Source: JBGPEQ01 sp050180895 (lineage in GTDB: Bacteria; Pseudomonadota; Alphaproteobacteria; Dongiales; Dongiaceae). From it: 64,000 nt of DNA. This document shows positions 52,998 through 64,000 of the stretch, piece after piece. Each line of letters starts with the position of its first letter. Positions within the stretch are counted from its first letter, which is position 1. The stretch lies in the NCBI GenBank assembly GCA_050180895.1, contig JBFXDS010000007.1, forward strand, positions 1 through 64,000, written 5' to 3'. Position numbers and translations under genes: made by a program. A model generated the notes under the pieces. That model made no database searches. It was given only the letters and a program-made list of their open reading frames with translations, and was not told where the DNA came from.

Positions 52998-54122
52998 CTA
53001 CATACCCGGGACTTCCGCGTACTCGCCGTTCGACCACTTGTAGAAGACGTACACCGGATTGACGATGTCGCCCTTCGCGTCGAAGCTGAGGTCGCCCAGA
53101 ACCGTCTTGTACGTGTTCTTGCGGATGATGCCGCCCAGCGACTTCGGATCGGTCGTCCCCGTCTGCTTCACCGCCTCGGCCCAGACCTGCATCGCGGCAT
53201 AGGTGTAGAGGGTGTAGCCCTCGGGGTCGTATCCCTCGGCCTTGAACTCGTCGACCACGGCCTTCGCCGTCTCGAACTTGCGCGGATCGGGCGCAAAGGT
53301 CATCAGCACGCCCTCGCCCGCATCGCCGGCGATGCTCCAGAACTCGTTCGTCACGAAGGCGTCTTCGCCGACGATCTGCGCGTTCAGGCCCTGCTCCTTC
53401 GCCTGGCGGGCGATCAGCCCGCCTTCGGTGTGATAGGTGCCGAGATAGATCGCCTCGACGTTCGCGCCCTTCATCTTGCTGATGAGGGCGGAGAAGTCCT
53501 TGTCGCCCTGGTTGATCGCCTCGTACATGGCCTCCTGCAGGCCGGCGGCGTTCATCGCCTTCTTGGTCTCGTCGGCGATGCCCTTCCCGTAGGTCGACTT
53601 GTCATGGACGATGGCGACGGCCTTGCCGGCATACTTCTCGGCCAGGAACTTGCCGGCCACGACGCCCTGCGCGTCATCCCGTCCGCAGGTGCGGAGGATG
53701 TTCGTCCAGCCTTTCTCCGCCGCGCCCTCGGTGAACGCCGGATTGGTCGAGGCCGGCGAGATCATGAGGACGTTGTTCTCGGCATAGACTTCGGACGCCG
53801 GGATCGAGGAGCTCGAGCAGAAATGCCCGGCGACGAACACCACCTCTTTCGAGACCAGGTCTTCCGCGACCGAGCGGGCCTGCTCCGGCACGCAGGCATC
53901 GTCGCCCACCTCGAGCCGAAGCTGCTTGCCCAGCAGACCGCCCGCGGCGTTGATATCGGCGACCGCCCGCTCGGCGCCCCGCTTCATCTGCTCGCCGAAG
54001 GACGCGTATTGCCCGGTGATCGGGCCGGCCGTGGCGACGACGATGTCCTGGGCTTTCGCCGGAGACATGGCCAGCGCCGCCGTCGCGACGGCTGCGACCA
54101 GCGGTAGAGTGAGTTTTCGCAT
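52998..54122 (-). CDS. livK: branched-chain amino acid ABC transporter substrate-binding protein
   Basis: A 374-residue periplasmic protein with a signal peptide (1-24, ending SPAKA). QDIVVATAGPITGQYASFGEQMKRGAE opens the Leu/Ile/Val-binding fold; the Ser/Thr loop near GHFCSSSSIPASE binds the amino acid backbone. ATG 54122 follows GGGAGAAAG. Its 143-base gap after the DUF6867 gene suggests a separate transcript or an internal promoter. It works with LivHMGF upstream. Confidence 0.93.
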   Translation of the reverse strand: MRKLTLPLVAAVATAALAMSPAKAQDIVVATAGPITGQYASFGEQMKRGAERAVADINAAGGLLGKQLRLEVGDDACVPEQARSVAEDLVSKEVVFVAGHFCSSSSIPASEVYAENNVLMISPASTNPAFTEGAAEKGWTNILRTCGRDDAQGVVAGKFLAEKYAGKAVAIVHDKSTYGKGIADETKKAMNAAGLQEAMYEAINQGDKDFSALISKMKGANVEAIYLGTYHTEGGLIARQAKEQGLNAQIVGEDAFVTNEFWSIAGDAGEGVLMTFAPDPRKFETAKAVVDEFKAEGYDPEGYTLYTYAAMQVWAEAVKQTGTTDPKSLGGIIRKNTYKTVLGDLSFDAKGDIVNPVYVFYKWSNGEYAEVPGM

Positions 54123-54265
54123 CGACTTTCTCCCTGTAGTTGTCCGAAGCGTCCGCTGCATCAGTCGAGCGGCCGCGAACCCGACAGCACCGCGCCGACT
54201 GCCAGCGCAGCTGGCGCCAAGTCTAGCACCGGATAAGCGGCCGGCAACACCCTCGTGAGCCGTCG

Positions 54266-54610
54266 TCACCGCGCCAGCTCCCGCCACCCGAAGATGCCGG
54301 CGCGCTCGTAAAGCCAGGGGTACTGAGTCACCATCTTGTGCGCCCGGGTCGCGCGGTAGGCGATCAGCGCCATTCCCGTGAGGATGGCCGCATCGATCAG
54401 ATACCCCGACACCGACAGCAGATCGGCGGTGAACAGCAGCGACGCCATCAGCCGGTCGGCAACGCCGAGCAGAAGCCCATAGACGACGCACTGCCAGGGG
54501 GGCCGCCAGGTGCCGGCCAGGGCGTGGCCGGTCATGATCGCGGCGCCGCCGAACAGGACGAGCGTCACGCCGATGAAAACGGGAAGCGATGATCCGAGCA
54601 GGTCTTGCAT
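54266..54610 (-). CDS. small membrane protein of Liv operons (DUF6867-like)
   Basis: A 114-residue protein with three hydrophobic helices (about 8-30, 40-60, 68-88) and a conserved aromatic tail (YPWLYERAGIFGWRELA). I recognise it as the alphaproteobacterial protein that accompanies Liv-type ABC genes; its role is unknown. It lies between livF and the substrate-binding gene. Confidence 0.8.
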   Translation of the reverse strand: MQDLLGSSLPVFIGVTLVLFGGAAIMTGHALAGTWRPPWQCVVYGLLLGVADRLMASLLFTADLLSVSGYLIDAAILTGMALIAYRATRAHKMVTQYPWLYERAGIFGWRELAR

Positions 54611-54641
54611 GGCTAATGCCCGCGATCACGGAAGAGTGATT

Positions 54642-54750
54642 CACCCTCAGCCTGTCCCTCTCCCGCACGGCGGGAGAGGGGAGGCCGTGGCCGGTTTCGA
54701 TCGCCCCCTCGCCCGCGCAGCGGGAGAGGGTGGAGGTGGGGGTGAGGGTC
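54642..54750. repeat. CCCTCTCCCG palindromic repeat between livF and the small membrane gene
   Basis: CCCTCTCCCG (54656-54665) pairs with CGGGAGAGGG (54671-54680). A second unit CCCCCTCGCCCG...CGGGAGAGGG follows, and outer CACCCTCAG pairs loosely with GGTGAGGG. It is a common intergenic repeat type in high-GC proteobacteria. Confidence 0.8.
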
Positions 54751-54782
54751 CGTCTCGATCATCTGCGTGTCCCGGTACCGGC

Positions 54783-55496
<714 letters not shown>

Positions 55497-55503
55497 GGCG
55501 CGG

Positions 55504-56379
55504 CTATCCCTCCTGCCTTGCCAGGTCGGCCGCCACCTCCGGCGGCAGCTCCGCGCGCTCCTCCTCGCCCAGATAGGCGCGAATGACCGCCGGATCCTTG
55601 CGGATCTCTTCCGGCGTGCCATCCGAGATCAGGCGCCCGTAGTCGAGAACGACGATGTGATCGGAGATGCCCATGACGACGCTCATGTCATGCTCGATGA
55701 GCAGGATGCCGATCTTGTGCTCCTGCTTGATGGAGAGCAGCAGCGTGTTGAGCTCCGCCGATTCCCGCGGGTTGAGGCCGGCGGCCGGCTCGTCGAGGCA
55801 CAGCAGGATGGGCTCGGTGCACATCGCGCGGGCGATCTCCAGCCGGCGCTGGGCGCCGTAAGGCAGGCTTCCGGCCGTCAGATCCGCCTGCGCCGTCAGC
55901 CCGACCTTGTCCAGCCAATAGCAGGCCAGGTCCACGGCGGACCGCTCCGCGTTGCGGTAGGCGGACAGGAAGAACAGGCCGGCGAGGGTGAAGGCCGAGG
56001 CGCGCATCAGCTTGTTGTGCTGGGCGACGATGAGGTTCTCGAGCACGGACATCGCCGAGAACAGCCGGATGTTCTGGAACGTCCGCGCGACGCCGGCGCG
56101 CTGGGCGATGCGGAAGCCTTCCATCTGTTCGAGTAGGAACCTGCCGCGGGCGCCGTCGAGCGTCAGCCGGCCGACCGTCGGCTTGTAGAAGCCGGTGAGG
56201 CAGTTGAACACCGTCGTCTTGCCCGCCCCGTTGGGGCCGATGATCGCCGTGATCTCGCCGTCGCCGGCGGCGAACGAGACGTCGTCCACCGCCACCAGAC
56301 CGCCGAACCGCATGGACAGGTGCTCCACGGTCAGCAGCGGGCGGGCGCCGCCCGGCACGGCGGGCATGCCGGCCGTCAT
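55504..56379 (-). CDS. livG: branched-chain amino acid ABC transporter ATPase LivG
   Basis: A 291-residue ATPase. Walker A GPNGAGKTT, the LivG insert (GFRIAQRAGVARTFQNIRLF), an atypical signature LPYGAQRRLEIAR and Walker B LLCLDEPAAGLNP are seen. The start overlaps the livM stop in ATGA. Confidence 0.95.
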   Translation of the reverse strand: MTAGMPAVPGGARPLLTVEHLSMRFGGLVAVDDVSFAAGDGEITAIIGPNGAGKTTVFNCLTGFYKPTVGRLTLDGARGRFLLEQMEGFRIAQRAGVARTFQNIRLFSAMSVLENLIVAQHNKLMRASAFTLAGLFFLSAYRNAERSAVDLACYWLDKVGLTAQADLTAGSLPYGAQRRLEIARAMCTEPILLCLDEPAAGLNPRESAELNTLLLSIKQEHKIGILLIEHDMSVVMGISDHIVVLDYGRLISDGTPEEIRKDPAVIRAYLGEEERAELPPEVAADLARQEG

Positions 56380-57881
56380 GTCGATCCTCGCGCACCCTTG
56401 CGCGAATTCAGGCGGATGGTGGGCTCGCGGTGGGCCAGCAGGCCGCGCGGACGCCAGATCATGATGGCGACGAGGGCGCCGCCGAACGCCAGCATCCGGA
56501 ACTGCTCGAGGCCGCGGAAGAACTCGGTCATGCCGACGAAGAGGACGCTCGCCAGGACGACGCCGAGCTGGCTGCCCATGCCGCCGAGCACGACGATGGC
56601 GAGGATCGTCGCCGAGATGATGAAGGTGAAGCCTTCCGGGCTGACGAAGCCGTTGCGCGTCGCGAAGAAGGATCCGGCGAAGCCGCCGAACATGGCGCCG
56701 AGGGCGAACGCCGTCAGCTTCGTGTTGGTCGGATTGATGCCAAGGGCGCGGCAGGCGATCTCGTCCTCGCGCAACGCCTCCCAGGCCCGCCCCAGCGGCA
56801 GCTTGCGCATGCGGATCGTCACCAGGTTGGTGATCAGGGCGAGCACGAGAATGATGTAGTAGAGGAAGACGATGCGGTGGATCGGCGAGAATTCGAGGCC
56901 GAACAGGGTGTGGAAGCTTTCCGTGCCCTCCGGCGGATTGGCCGTGAACGGCACGCCGAAGAACGACGGCCGCGGCACGCTCTGGACGCCGTTCGGCCCG
57001 CCCGTGAACCACCACCAGTTGAGCAGCACGATGCGGATGATCTCGCCGAACCCGAGCGTGACGATGGCCAGATAGTCGCCGCGCAGCCGCAGCACCGGGA
57101 AGCCGAGCAGGACCCCGAACATCGCCGCCATGAATCCCGCGAACGGCAGGCACACCCAGAAGCTGAATCCGTAGTAGTGCGCGAGCAGGGCGTAGCTGTA
57201 GGCGCCGACGGCGTAGAAGGCCACGTAGCCGAGGTCGAGCAGCCCGGCGAGCCCGACCACGATGTTCAGCCCCCAGCCGAGCATCACATAGATGAGAATG
57301 ACCGTGGCGATGCCGATCATGCGCTGGTTGTCGAAATAGGGCAGGAACGGCAGCAGCAGCGCGAATACCGCGAGCAGCGGCCCGGCCCACAGGGCGACCC
57401 GCTGCACCCGCGCGCCGACGCGGTCCATCATCTGCTCGCGGTCGGCCGCCTTGGCCACCGTCTCGCGGCCGCGGTGCAGGACCAACCCGGCCCGCAGAGC
57501 CACGATGGCGGCGGCGATCACCGCGGTCCAGTTGACGATCGGATGCGCGAACGGCTTCAGCCAGGCGAGCGAGGAGCCGGGCTCGACCGTCAGCAGCACC
57601 ACCGCCCAGGCGATGGCCGACGCGACGCTGCCGATCAGGGTCGGGAGCGGCCGCCCGGCGCGGACGAGGGCCAGGCCGATGCGTCCGAGAAAGACGATCG
57701 CGACGGCCCAGGCGACGGCACCGAAGCGGGTCGTGTAGGTCAGCCGGCCGCCGACGTCGATGGTCTCGAAGCCGACGAGGCCGATCGTCAAGGCGGCGAC
57801 GACGAAGCCGGCGATGCCCGCTTCCCGGAGGATCGGCGTCAGGTCGAAACCCTTGCGCAGCACCTGCGCGTCCACCGCCAT
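56376..57881 (-). CDS. livM: branched-chain amino acid ABC transporter permease LivM
   Basis: A 501-residue permease, longer than E. coli LivM, because of extra N-terminal helices (1-155) before the conserved core (about 170-480). Core words are VGLAGLLDLGYVAFYAVGAY and FALGAMFGGFAGSFFA. It overlaps livG and begins 4 bases after livH. Confidence 0.95.
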   Translation of the reverse strand: MAVDAQVLRKGFDLTPILREAGIAGFVVAALTIGLVGFETIDVGGRLTYTTRFGAVAWAVAIVFLGRIGLALVRAGRPLPTLIGSVASAIAWAVVLLTVEPGSSLAWLKPFAHPIVNWTAVIAAAIVALRAGLVLHRGRETVAKAADREQMMDRVGARVQRVALWAGPLLAVFALLLPFLPYFDNQRMIGIATVILIYVMLGWGLNIVVGLAGLLDLGYVAFYAVGAYSYALLAHYYGFSFWVCLPFAGFMAAMFGVLLGFPVLRLRGDYLAIVTLGFGEIIRIVLLNWWWFTGGPNGVQSVPRPSFFGVPFTANPPEGTESFHTLFGLEFSPIHRIVFLYYIILVLALITNLVTIRMRKLPLGRAWEALREDEIACRALGINPTNTKLTAFALGAMFGGFAGSFFATRNGFVSPEGFTFIISATILAIVVLGGMGSQLGVVLASVLFVGMTEFFRGLEQFRMLAFGGALVAIMIWRPRGLLAHREPTIRLNSRKGARGST

Positions 57882-57885
57882 GGGC

Positions 57886-58800
<915 letters not shown>

Positions 58801-59152
58801 CGACTCCCCTGTCTCAGGGCGGCAGCGTCCACCGTCGCCCGCTTCGTGACGGTGAAGCGGCGTGCAAAGCCGGGCGCGACCGTGATGCGAATCGTTTCAG
58901 TCCTGCTAATCAGACGGTTCGGGAGTTGCATCTCCTAAGGGTCTGCTGCCAATCCCTGTAGATCCTTTTCCCGGATGGCCGCCGCCATCCGGCATTCTTC
59001 TCGATTGCCGCGACGGTAGCTTGGAGGTGACCGACCGGCAAGGTGAAAAAGATGCACTGCCGCCGGCCGGACGGGAATCGGTTGCCGCTGGGATTGGCCG
59101 GCCGCGCATGCTATCTAGCCCGCCGGTCGATCCCTGCAGCGAGGAGACCGCC
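58801..59152. other. 352-base divergent gap between livH and the acyl-CoA dehydrogenase
   Basis: It must hold both divergent promoters. A perfect hairpin, CCGGATGGC-CGCC-GCCATCCGG, lies at 58971-58992; it may be an operator or an attenuator. No gene was recognised. Confidence 0.6.
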
Positions 59153-60373
<1,221 letters not shown>

Positions 60374-60438
60374 GGATTCCGGTCATCGGCATCGGCGATT
60401 CCCTCGCCGCGCTGGGGCGGCGCCTGCCGTTCCGGCGG

Positions 60439-60984
60439 ATGGAGCGGTACGAGGTCTTCCGGCCGGAGACCGTGCCGACCGACAGTGGCGGCCTCGAGCG
60501 CACCATGGAACTCGCGGGCTTCTTCATGTCGCATGCCCTGTGGTGCGTCTCGACGGGCGAGAGCCTGATCCCGCTGATCGGCTTCGAGGGACGGCAAGGC
60601 TGGGGCCTCCTGCGCATGCGGGACAAGCGGCTCGAAGAGGGAGTCGCGCGCGGCGAACGCTGGATCGACTCGAACCCCGAAAGGGTCGAGCGCGCGGCGT
60701 TGATCTTCGACGGCTACTACACCGGCGGTGCGCGGCGGACCGACGCCCTCCTGGGGAAGGTCGTCGACTATGAGGGTGAGCTTTGGCGCATCGGCCTCGT
60801 CCTGCCCTACCGCCATGCGAACGATGCCGCCGGCTTCGCCGTGCACCGGCCGAAGTTCCGCGACGTGGATGACCGCGACAACGAAGCCGACGCGCCGCGG
60901 CTCATGGAGGCGTTCTTCCGCGGCTCCGACCTGCACGAGGAAGGCGCCGCCATCTGGCATTCGACCCTGGATGAGAGCCTGTAG
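60439..60984 (+). CDS. unknown protein, paralogue of the gene at 61964
   Basis: A 181-residue protein, cytosolic, of unrecognised family. It aligns along its length with the 179-residue protein at 61964-62503: FFMSHALWCVSTGESLIPLIGFEGRQ with LAHAVWCMSEEDEGPFAPTVAYEG, VARGERWIDSNP with VARGQAWLAANP, LPYRHANDAAGFAVHRPKF with VPYRPAASAAGFAVFGARF. ATG 60439 is the first ATG after gcdH; homology does not settle the start. Confidence 0.75.
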   Translation: MERYEVFRPETVPTDSGGLERTMELAGFFMSHALWCVSTGESLIPLIGFEGRQGWGLLRMRDKRLEEGVARGERWIDSNPERVERAALIFDGYYTGGARRTDALLGKVVDYEGELWRIGLVLPYRHANDAAGFAVHRPKFRDVDDRDNEADAPRLMEAFFRGSDLHEEGAAIWHSTLDESL

Positions 60985-61002
60985 CCTTGTTTTGCGCGCG
61001 CC

Positions 61003-61434
61003 CTACGCTTCGCCGGCCTCCCACGGGTTGAAGACGGGAACGCCGGCGCCGCGAAAATCCGCGGCGTCCCGCGTCACGAGCGTCAGGTTGTGGATGGCCG
61101 CCGTCGCGGCGAGAAATCCGTCCATCGTCGCCATCGCGTTTCCCGATGTGCTTGCCCGGGCCATGACGGCGCCCCATCCCTCGGCGACCGCGCCGTCGAT
61201 CGGCAGGATCCGGTCGGCGAAGCGCTCCGCGAGGTCTTCGTCGAGCCAGCGCATCAACGACTGCCGGCGGCGCCCCGGCGCCATCAGCTCGATGCCGTGG
61301 CGGATCTCTGCGAACGTGGCCACGCTGACATAGAGGCGGTCTTCATCCACCTCCTCCAGCCAAGCCACGAGGTTCGGATTTGGCCGCGGCCGGATCCACT
61401 CCGACACCACGTTCGTGTCGACCAGATAGGTCAT
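61003..61434 (-). CDS. vapC: VapC-type PIN-domain toxin
   Basis: A 143-residue PIN RNase. Acidic residues Asp6 (LVDTNVVSEW), Glu43 (TFAEIRHGIE), Asp105 (MATMDGFLAA) and Asp123 (TRDAADF) form the active site. It probably cleaves tRNA or rRNA. The start overlaps the antitoxin stop (ATGA). It converges on the unknown paralogue at 60439. Confidence 0.94.
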   Translation of the reverse strand: MTYLVDTNVVSEWIRPRPNPNLVAWLEEVDEDRLYVSVATFAEIRHGIELMAPGRRRQSLMRWLDEDLAERFADRILPIDGAVAEGWGAVMARASTSGNAMATMDGFLAATAAIHNLTLVTRDAADFRGAGVPVFNPWEAGEA

Positions 61435-61691
61435 AGATCCCGCTTGCGCGGCCGATCCTTGAGACGCTTGATCTCCAGCGCCGCGCCGCGCAACGGCGAT
61501 GCCGCGAAGAACTCGACGAGGCTGCCCTTGCGGCGCGTCTTGCGGTCCCATTCCTCCGCGGAGACGACGACGGCCGTCCGACGGCCGCGGCGCGCGATCT
61601 CCTGCGGACCTTCGGTCCGGGCCCTGTCGATCACGTCGCTCAGATGGGCCTTGGCCTCGGCCACCGACCAGGGGCGCTGGCGCTTCGTCAT
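61431..61691 (-). CDS. Phd/YefM-type antitoxin
   Basis: An 86-residue antitoxin. MTKRQRPWSVAEAKAHLSDVIDRA and ARRGRRTAVVVSAEEWDRK are the Phd/YefM signature; the C-terminal helix binds the toxin. ATG 61691 is chosen; ATG 61751 lies in the operator and is not native. It is the first gene of the module. Confidence 0.93.
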   Translation of the reverse strand: MTKRQRPWSVAEAKAHLSDVIDRARTEGPQEIARRGRRTAVVVSAEEWDRKTRRKGSLVEFFAASPLRGAALEIKRLKDRPRKRDL

Positions 61692-61703
61692 CTCGGAATC
61701 TCG

Positions 61704-61740
61704 TCGATAGTCATATTGGTCATTATAGTCATATACGTTG
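61704..61740 (-). promoter_or_regulatory. antitoxin operator: two ATAGTCATAT repeats around a TATAAT box
   Basis: Identical 10-base words at 61707-61716 and 61725-61734 (18-base step), with GGTCAT between them. On the minus strand TATAAT lies at 61727-61722, so bound antitoxin would cover the promoter. Confidence 0.7.
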
Positions 61741-61963
61741 CCGCCGACCATAATCTTTTCATGTCGCCGCCCGGGGCGTGGGAACGGTGTCGAATGGACG
61801 GCCGTCCCGGACCGCTCATGGTTAAGCGCTCGTGAACGGCCGCCGGCGGAGCGGCCGTCCTCACCACTCCTTAAAGCTTAGACCGTCAAATAGCTTCGAC
61901 CGGCGGGTGCCGGCGTCGATCCCGCCGGCGGGAGGCCGGCACGAGCAAGGTGCCATCCGCCGC

Positions 61964-62503
61964 ATGAGCCGGGACTCCACTCTTGCCAGCTTGTCCTGGG
62001 AGACGGTCGCGCCCGACCTCGGTTTGGCCGCCGAACTCGCCGGCAGCGCGCTGGCCCACGCCGTCTGGTGCATGTCGGAGGAGGACGAAGGCCCGTTCGC
62101 GCCGACCGTCGCCTACGAGGGCGCCGAGGGTCGCAGGTTCCTGATGTTCGACGACGAGGATTGCGACGCCGCCGTCGCCCGCGGCCAAGCCTGGCTGGCC
62201 GCCAATCCGCCGGGCGCGGCGCGCGCCGTACTCGTCTGCGACGGCTACACGGACCGCGACGGCACGATCGTCGATGCGCTGATCGCCGAGGTCGTCGACT
62301 ATGCGACGGAGCAGTCCTTCATCGTCACCGTGCCCTATCGTCCGGCGGCCTCCGCGGCGGGATTCGCCGTCTTCGGCGCCCGCTTCATGCTGGCCGACGA
62401 CGAGATCGATCAGGCGCCGCTGCTGGCCGCCTTCGGCCGCGGCATCGCCACCCACGAGGACGCCGCCGCCGCCTGGATCAACCACTTCGACAACACGGCC
62501 TGA
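61964..62503 (+). CDS. unknown protein, paralogue of the gene at 60439
   Basis: A 179-residue protein, acidic, no signal or membrane segment. It shares with the upstream paralogue the core AHAVWCMSEED, AVARGQAWLAANPPGAARAVLVCDGYTDRDGTIVDALIAEVVDY-like arrangement and PYRPAASAAGFAVFGARF (split here by other residues). Function unknown. ATG 61964 is chosen by length match. The Phd/VapC module lies between the two copies on the other strand. Confidence 0.8.
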   Translation: MSRDSTLASLSWETVAPDLGLAAELAGSALAHAVWCMSEEDEGPFAPTVAYEGAEGRRFLMFDDEDCDAAVARGQAWLAANPPGAARAVLVCDGYTDRDGTIVDALIAEVVDYATEQSFIVTVPYRPAASAAGFAVFGARFMLADDEIDQAPLLAAFGRGIATHEDAAAAWINHFDNTA

Positions 62504-62545
62504 CGCCCGCCGCCGGTTCGGCGCGATCGCCGAGGCCTCCGGGCA

Positions 62546-63706
62546 TCATCGGCGGATAGCGGCAAGCACATAGTGGTTCAGGATGTCCAGCACGACCGGT
62601 CCCTGGCTGTCGCTGGCATAGAGGCCCGCAGCGATGACCACGATGAGCTCATCGGCGGGCACGATGTAGATGCGCTGACCGCCGTGGCCCCACGCGGCGA
62701 TCCAGGCGACGGTGCGCACGCCGACCTTCGATTCGCCGCACCACCATTGATAGCCGTAGCGGTAGGGAAACCACCCATCGGACCGTGCCTCGGTCGATTC
62801 CTCCAGCCATGCTTCCGAGATGAGACGGCGGCCGTTCCACACGCCCTTGTCGAGCACGAGCTGTCCGATCTTCGCCATGTCGCGCGGGCGCAGGCGCAGG
62901 CCGGACGCCGCGGCCGCCTCGCCGCTGGCCGGCATGCTCACCCATTCGAACGCGGTGATGCCGAGCGGCTCGAACAGCGCCTCCCTGGCGAATTCGGCCA
63001 GCGGCCTGCCGGTCGCCGTCTGCAGCACGCCGGCCAGCAGCTGCGTGCTTCCGCTGCTGTAGTTCCACACTTCGCCGGGCGCGTTCCAGATCCGCCGTTC
63101 GAGCACGAAACGATAGGGCTCGGGCGAGCGGATCATCATGATCTCGGAATTGGCGGGGTCTGTGTAGGGACGCCGCTCGTCCCAGGCGAGCCCGGACGAC
63201 ATCGACAGAAGGTGGCGCAGCAGAATGCGGTCCTTCTCCGGCGTGCGGAGCGCGCCATGATCCGGAAAATAGTCGAAGACCCGGTCGTCGACGCCCGCGA
63301 TCAGCTTCCGATCGAGCGCGATGCCGAACAGCAGAGATACCACGCTCTTGCTGACGGAGCGCAGGTCATGCAGCGTTTGCGCCGCGTGAGGAACGACGCC
63401 CAGCTTGGTGCCCCACCTCTGGTCCTCCCCGGCGCGATAGGTTTCATAGACGAGCTTGCCGCCGCGGGCGACGACGACAGCGTGGACGTTCATTTCCGGC
63501 GCCGCGTCGAGCTTCTCCTCGAGGGCGCACAGGCGCGCGGCGTCCAGGCCGGCCTGCTCGGGCGTCGCGGCCTGCCATCCGCCGTCGATCTCGACCGGCA
63601 CGCCGCATGACCTCGCCGCCTCGCTTCGGGCGGGCGCCGTGAACTGCAGCCCGGCGCAGCAGATCGCCGCGACGACGAGAGGCAGGGTGGCGAAGCGCGC
63701 AGCCAT
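62546..63706 (-). CDS. serine beta-lactamase-like hydrolase (class C fold)
   Basis: A 386-residue exported protein. The signal peptide is about 1-28. SVSKSVVSLLFG (about 117-128) holds the Ser-x-x-Lys nucleophile, and WNYSSGSTQ the Tyr motif. The C-terminal HGG (WGHGGQRIYIVPADE) is the KTG-equivalent. Such enzymes are esterases, D-amino-acid peptidases or beta-lactamases; this one is closer to the esterase/6-aminohexanoate hydrolase type. It is divergent from the oxygenase gene at 63800. Confidence 0.9.
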   Translation of the reverse strand: MAARFATLPLVVAAICCAGLQFTAPARSEAARSCGVPVEIDGGWQAATPEQAGLDAARLCALEEKLDAAPEMNVHAVVVARGGKLVYETYRAGEDQRWGTKLGVVPHAAQTLHDLRSVSKSVVSLLFGIALDRKLIAGVDDRVFDYFPDHGALRTPEKDRILLRHLLSMSSGLAWDERRPYTDPANSEIMMIRSPEPYRFVLERRIWNAPGEVWNYSSGSTQLLAGVLQTATGRPLAEFAREALFEPLGITAFEWVSMPASGEAAAASGLRLRPRDMAKIGQLVLDKGVWNGRRLISEAWLEESTEARSDGWFPYRYGYQWWCGESKVGVRTVAWIAAWGHGGQRIYIVPADELIVVIAAGLYASDSQGPVVLDILNHYVLAAIRR

Positions 63707-63799
63707 GGGACGATCCTCCGTTCGACGCCAAATCTATCACGGTCAGCGCCGTGGCGCGGGACGGCTTGATTACCGCCCGCGCCTGCGCGACGATACACC

Positions 63800-64000
63800 A
63801 TGCAGCTGACCGACACCCAGCTCGAACAGTTCCATCGCGACGGCGTCCTCGTCCTGCCCAATCTGTTCTCGGCCGCCGAGGTCGCCGTGCTGCGCGCCGC
63901 GCTGCCGGCGGTCTTCGCCCAGGACACGCCGGCCAATTTTCGCGAGAAGGACGGCCGCCAGGTGCGCACGGCCATGGGCATCCATCTGCGCAGCCCCACC
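63800..64000 (+). CDS. phytanoyl-CoA dioxygenase family protein, N-terminal part
   Basis: The first 67 codons read MQLTDTQLEQFHRDGVLVLP, then NLFSAAEVAVLRAALPAVFA. FHRDGVLVLPNLFSAAEV is the typical start of phytanoyl-CoA hydroxylase (PhyH)-like 2-oxoglutarate/Fe(II) dioxygenases. The gene is cut by the window end, so the iron ligands cannot be checked. Confidence 0.8.
   Translation, partial: MQLTDTQLEQFHRDGVLVLPNLFSAAEVAVLRAALPAVFAQDTPANFREKDGRQVRTAMGIHLRSPT

Overview
The window is high-GC DNA from an alphaproteobacterium. Supporting markers are a MucR/Ros regulator, an LdtR-like MarR regulator, a soluble NAD-linked formate dehydrogenase (fdsGBA-fdhD-fdsD), cobalt transporter CbtBA behind a cobalamin riboswitch, and a Liv branched-chain amino acid ABC operon with its small DUF6867-type membrane partner. 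I favour a Rhodospirillales- or Hyphomicrobiales-like soil or water organism, but the sequence does not name the species. Most of the window is core and catabolic metabolism. Compact intergenic palindromic repeats of at least five families lie between genes.

Layout. 0-1.5 kb: haloacid-dehalogenase-like hydrolase and a hotdog thioesterase. 1.7-5.3 kb: an accessory island, part of it clearly AT-richer than its surroundings. It holds a Lit-like HExxH protease facing a four-gene overlapping operon (HTH antitoxin, MNT-HEPN protein, three-helix membrane protein, HAD hydrolase). 5.3-6.5 kb: an HGGxSTG zinc-motif protein that runs into repeats. 6.5-13 kb: group IV PLP decarboxylase, DMT exporter, two alpha/beta hydrolases, cyanophycinase-like lipoprotein, hemB. 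13-15.5 kb: an Fe-S-type HTH regulator divergent from a Rieske/helical fusion protein. 15.5-20.6 kb: valine-catabolism pair, LdtR-like regulator, enolase-superfamily protein, Fe-alcohol dehydrogenase. 20.7-21.7 kb: an unrecognised two-repeat protein that shares a domain, a DNA repeat and promoter style with the 5.3 kb gene. 22.2-28.7 kb: complete type I restriction-modification operon hsdMSR.

28.8-33 kb: cobalamin riboswitch, cbtB, cbtA, a small His/Cys protein, ycnI and a CopC-CopD fusion, probably one metal-uptake unit. 33-33.5 kb: repeats plus a truncated relic of the 21.7 kb gene. 33.7-36.9 kb: three-PAS adenylate cyclase and a ketopantoate-reductase-like protein. 37-44.7 kb: formate dehydrogenase operon with its LysR regulator. 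The operon is interrupted between fdsB and fdsA by nested inverted repeats. 44.9-46.3 kb: an orphan phage terminase large subunit with a frameshift. 46.4-47.1 kb: HigBA-type toxin-antitoxin with two clear operators. 47.2-50.6 kb: CNB-FHA signalling protein, GFA-family protein, Flp pilin, CigR-like protein, Sel1-SPOR protein. 50.7-52.9 kb: glyA-like SHMT and mucR. 53-58.8 kb: Liv ABC transporter operon. 59-64 kb: glutaryl-CoA dehydrogenase, two paralogous unknown proteins flanking a Phd/VapC pair, a serine beta-lactamase-like hydrolase, and the start of a phytanoyl-CoA dioxygenase cut by the window end.

Most interesting: the shared unknown helical domain family at 5.4 and 21 kb with its relic at 33 kb; the Lit/MNT-HEPN/TM/HAD island; the Rieske fusion with an Fe-S regulator; and the riboswitch-headed cobalt/copper cluster. 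No tRNA, rRNA or CRISPR array was seen.
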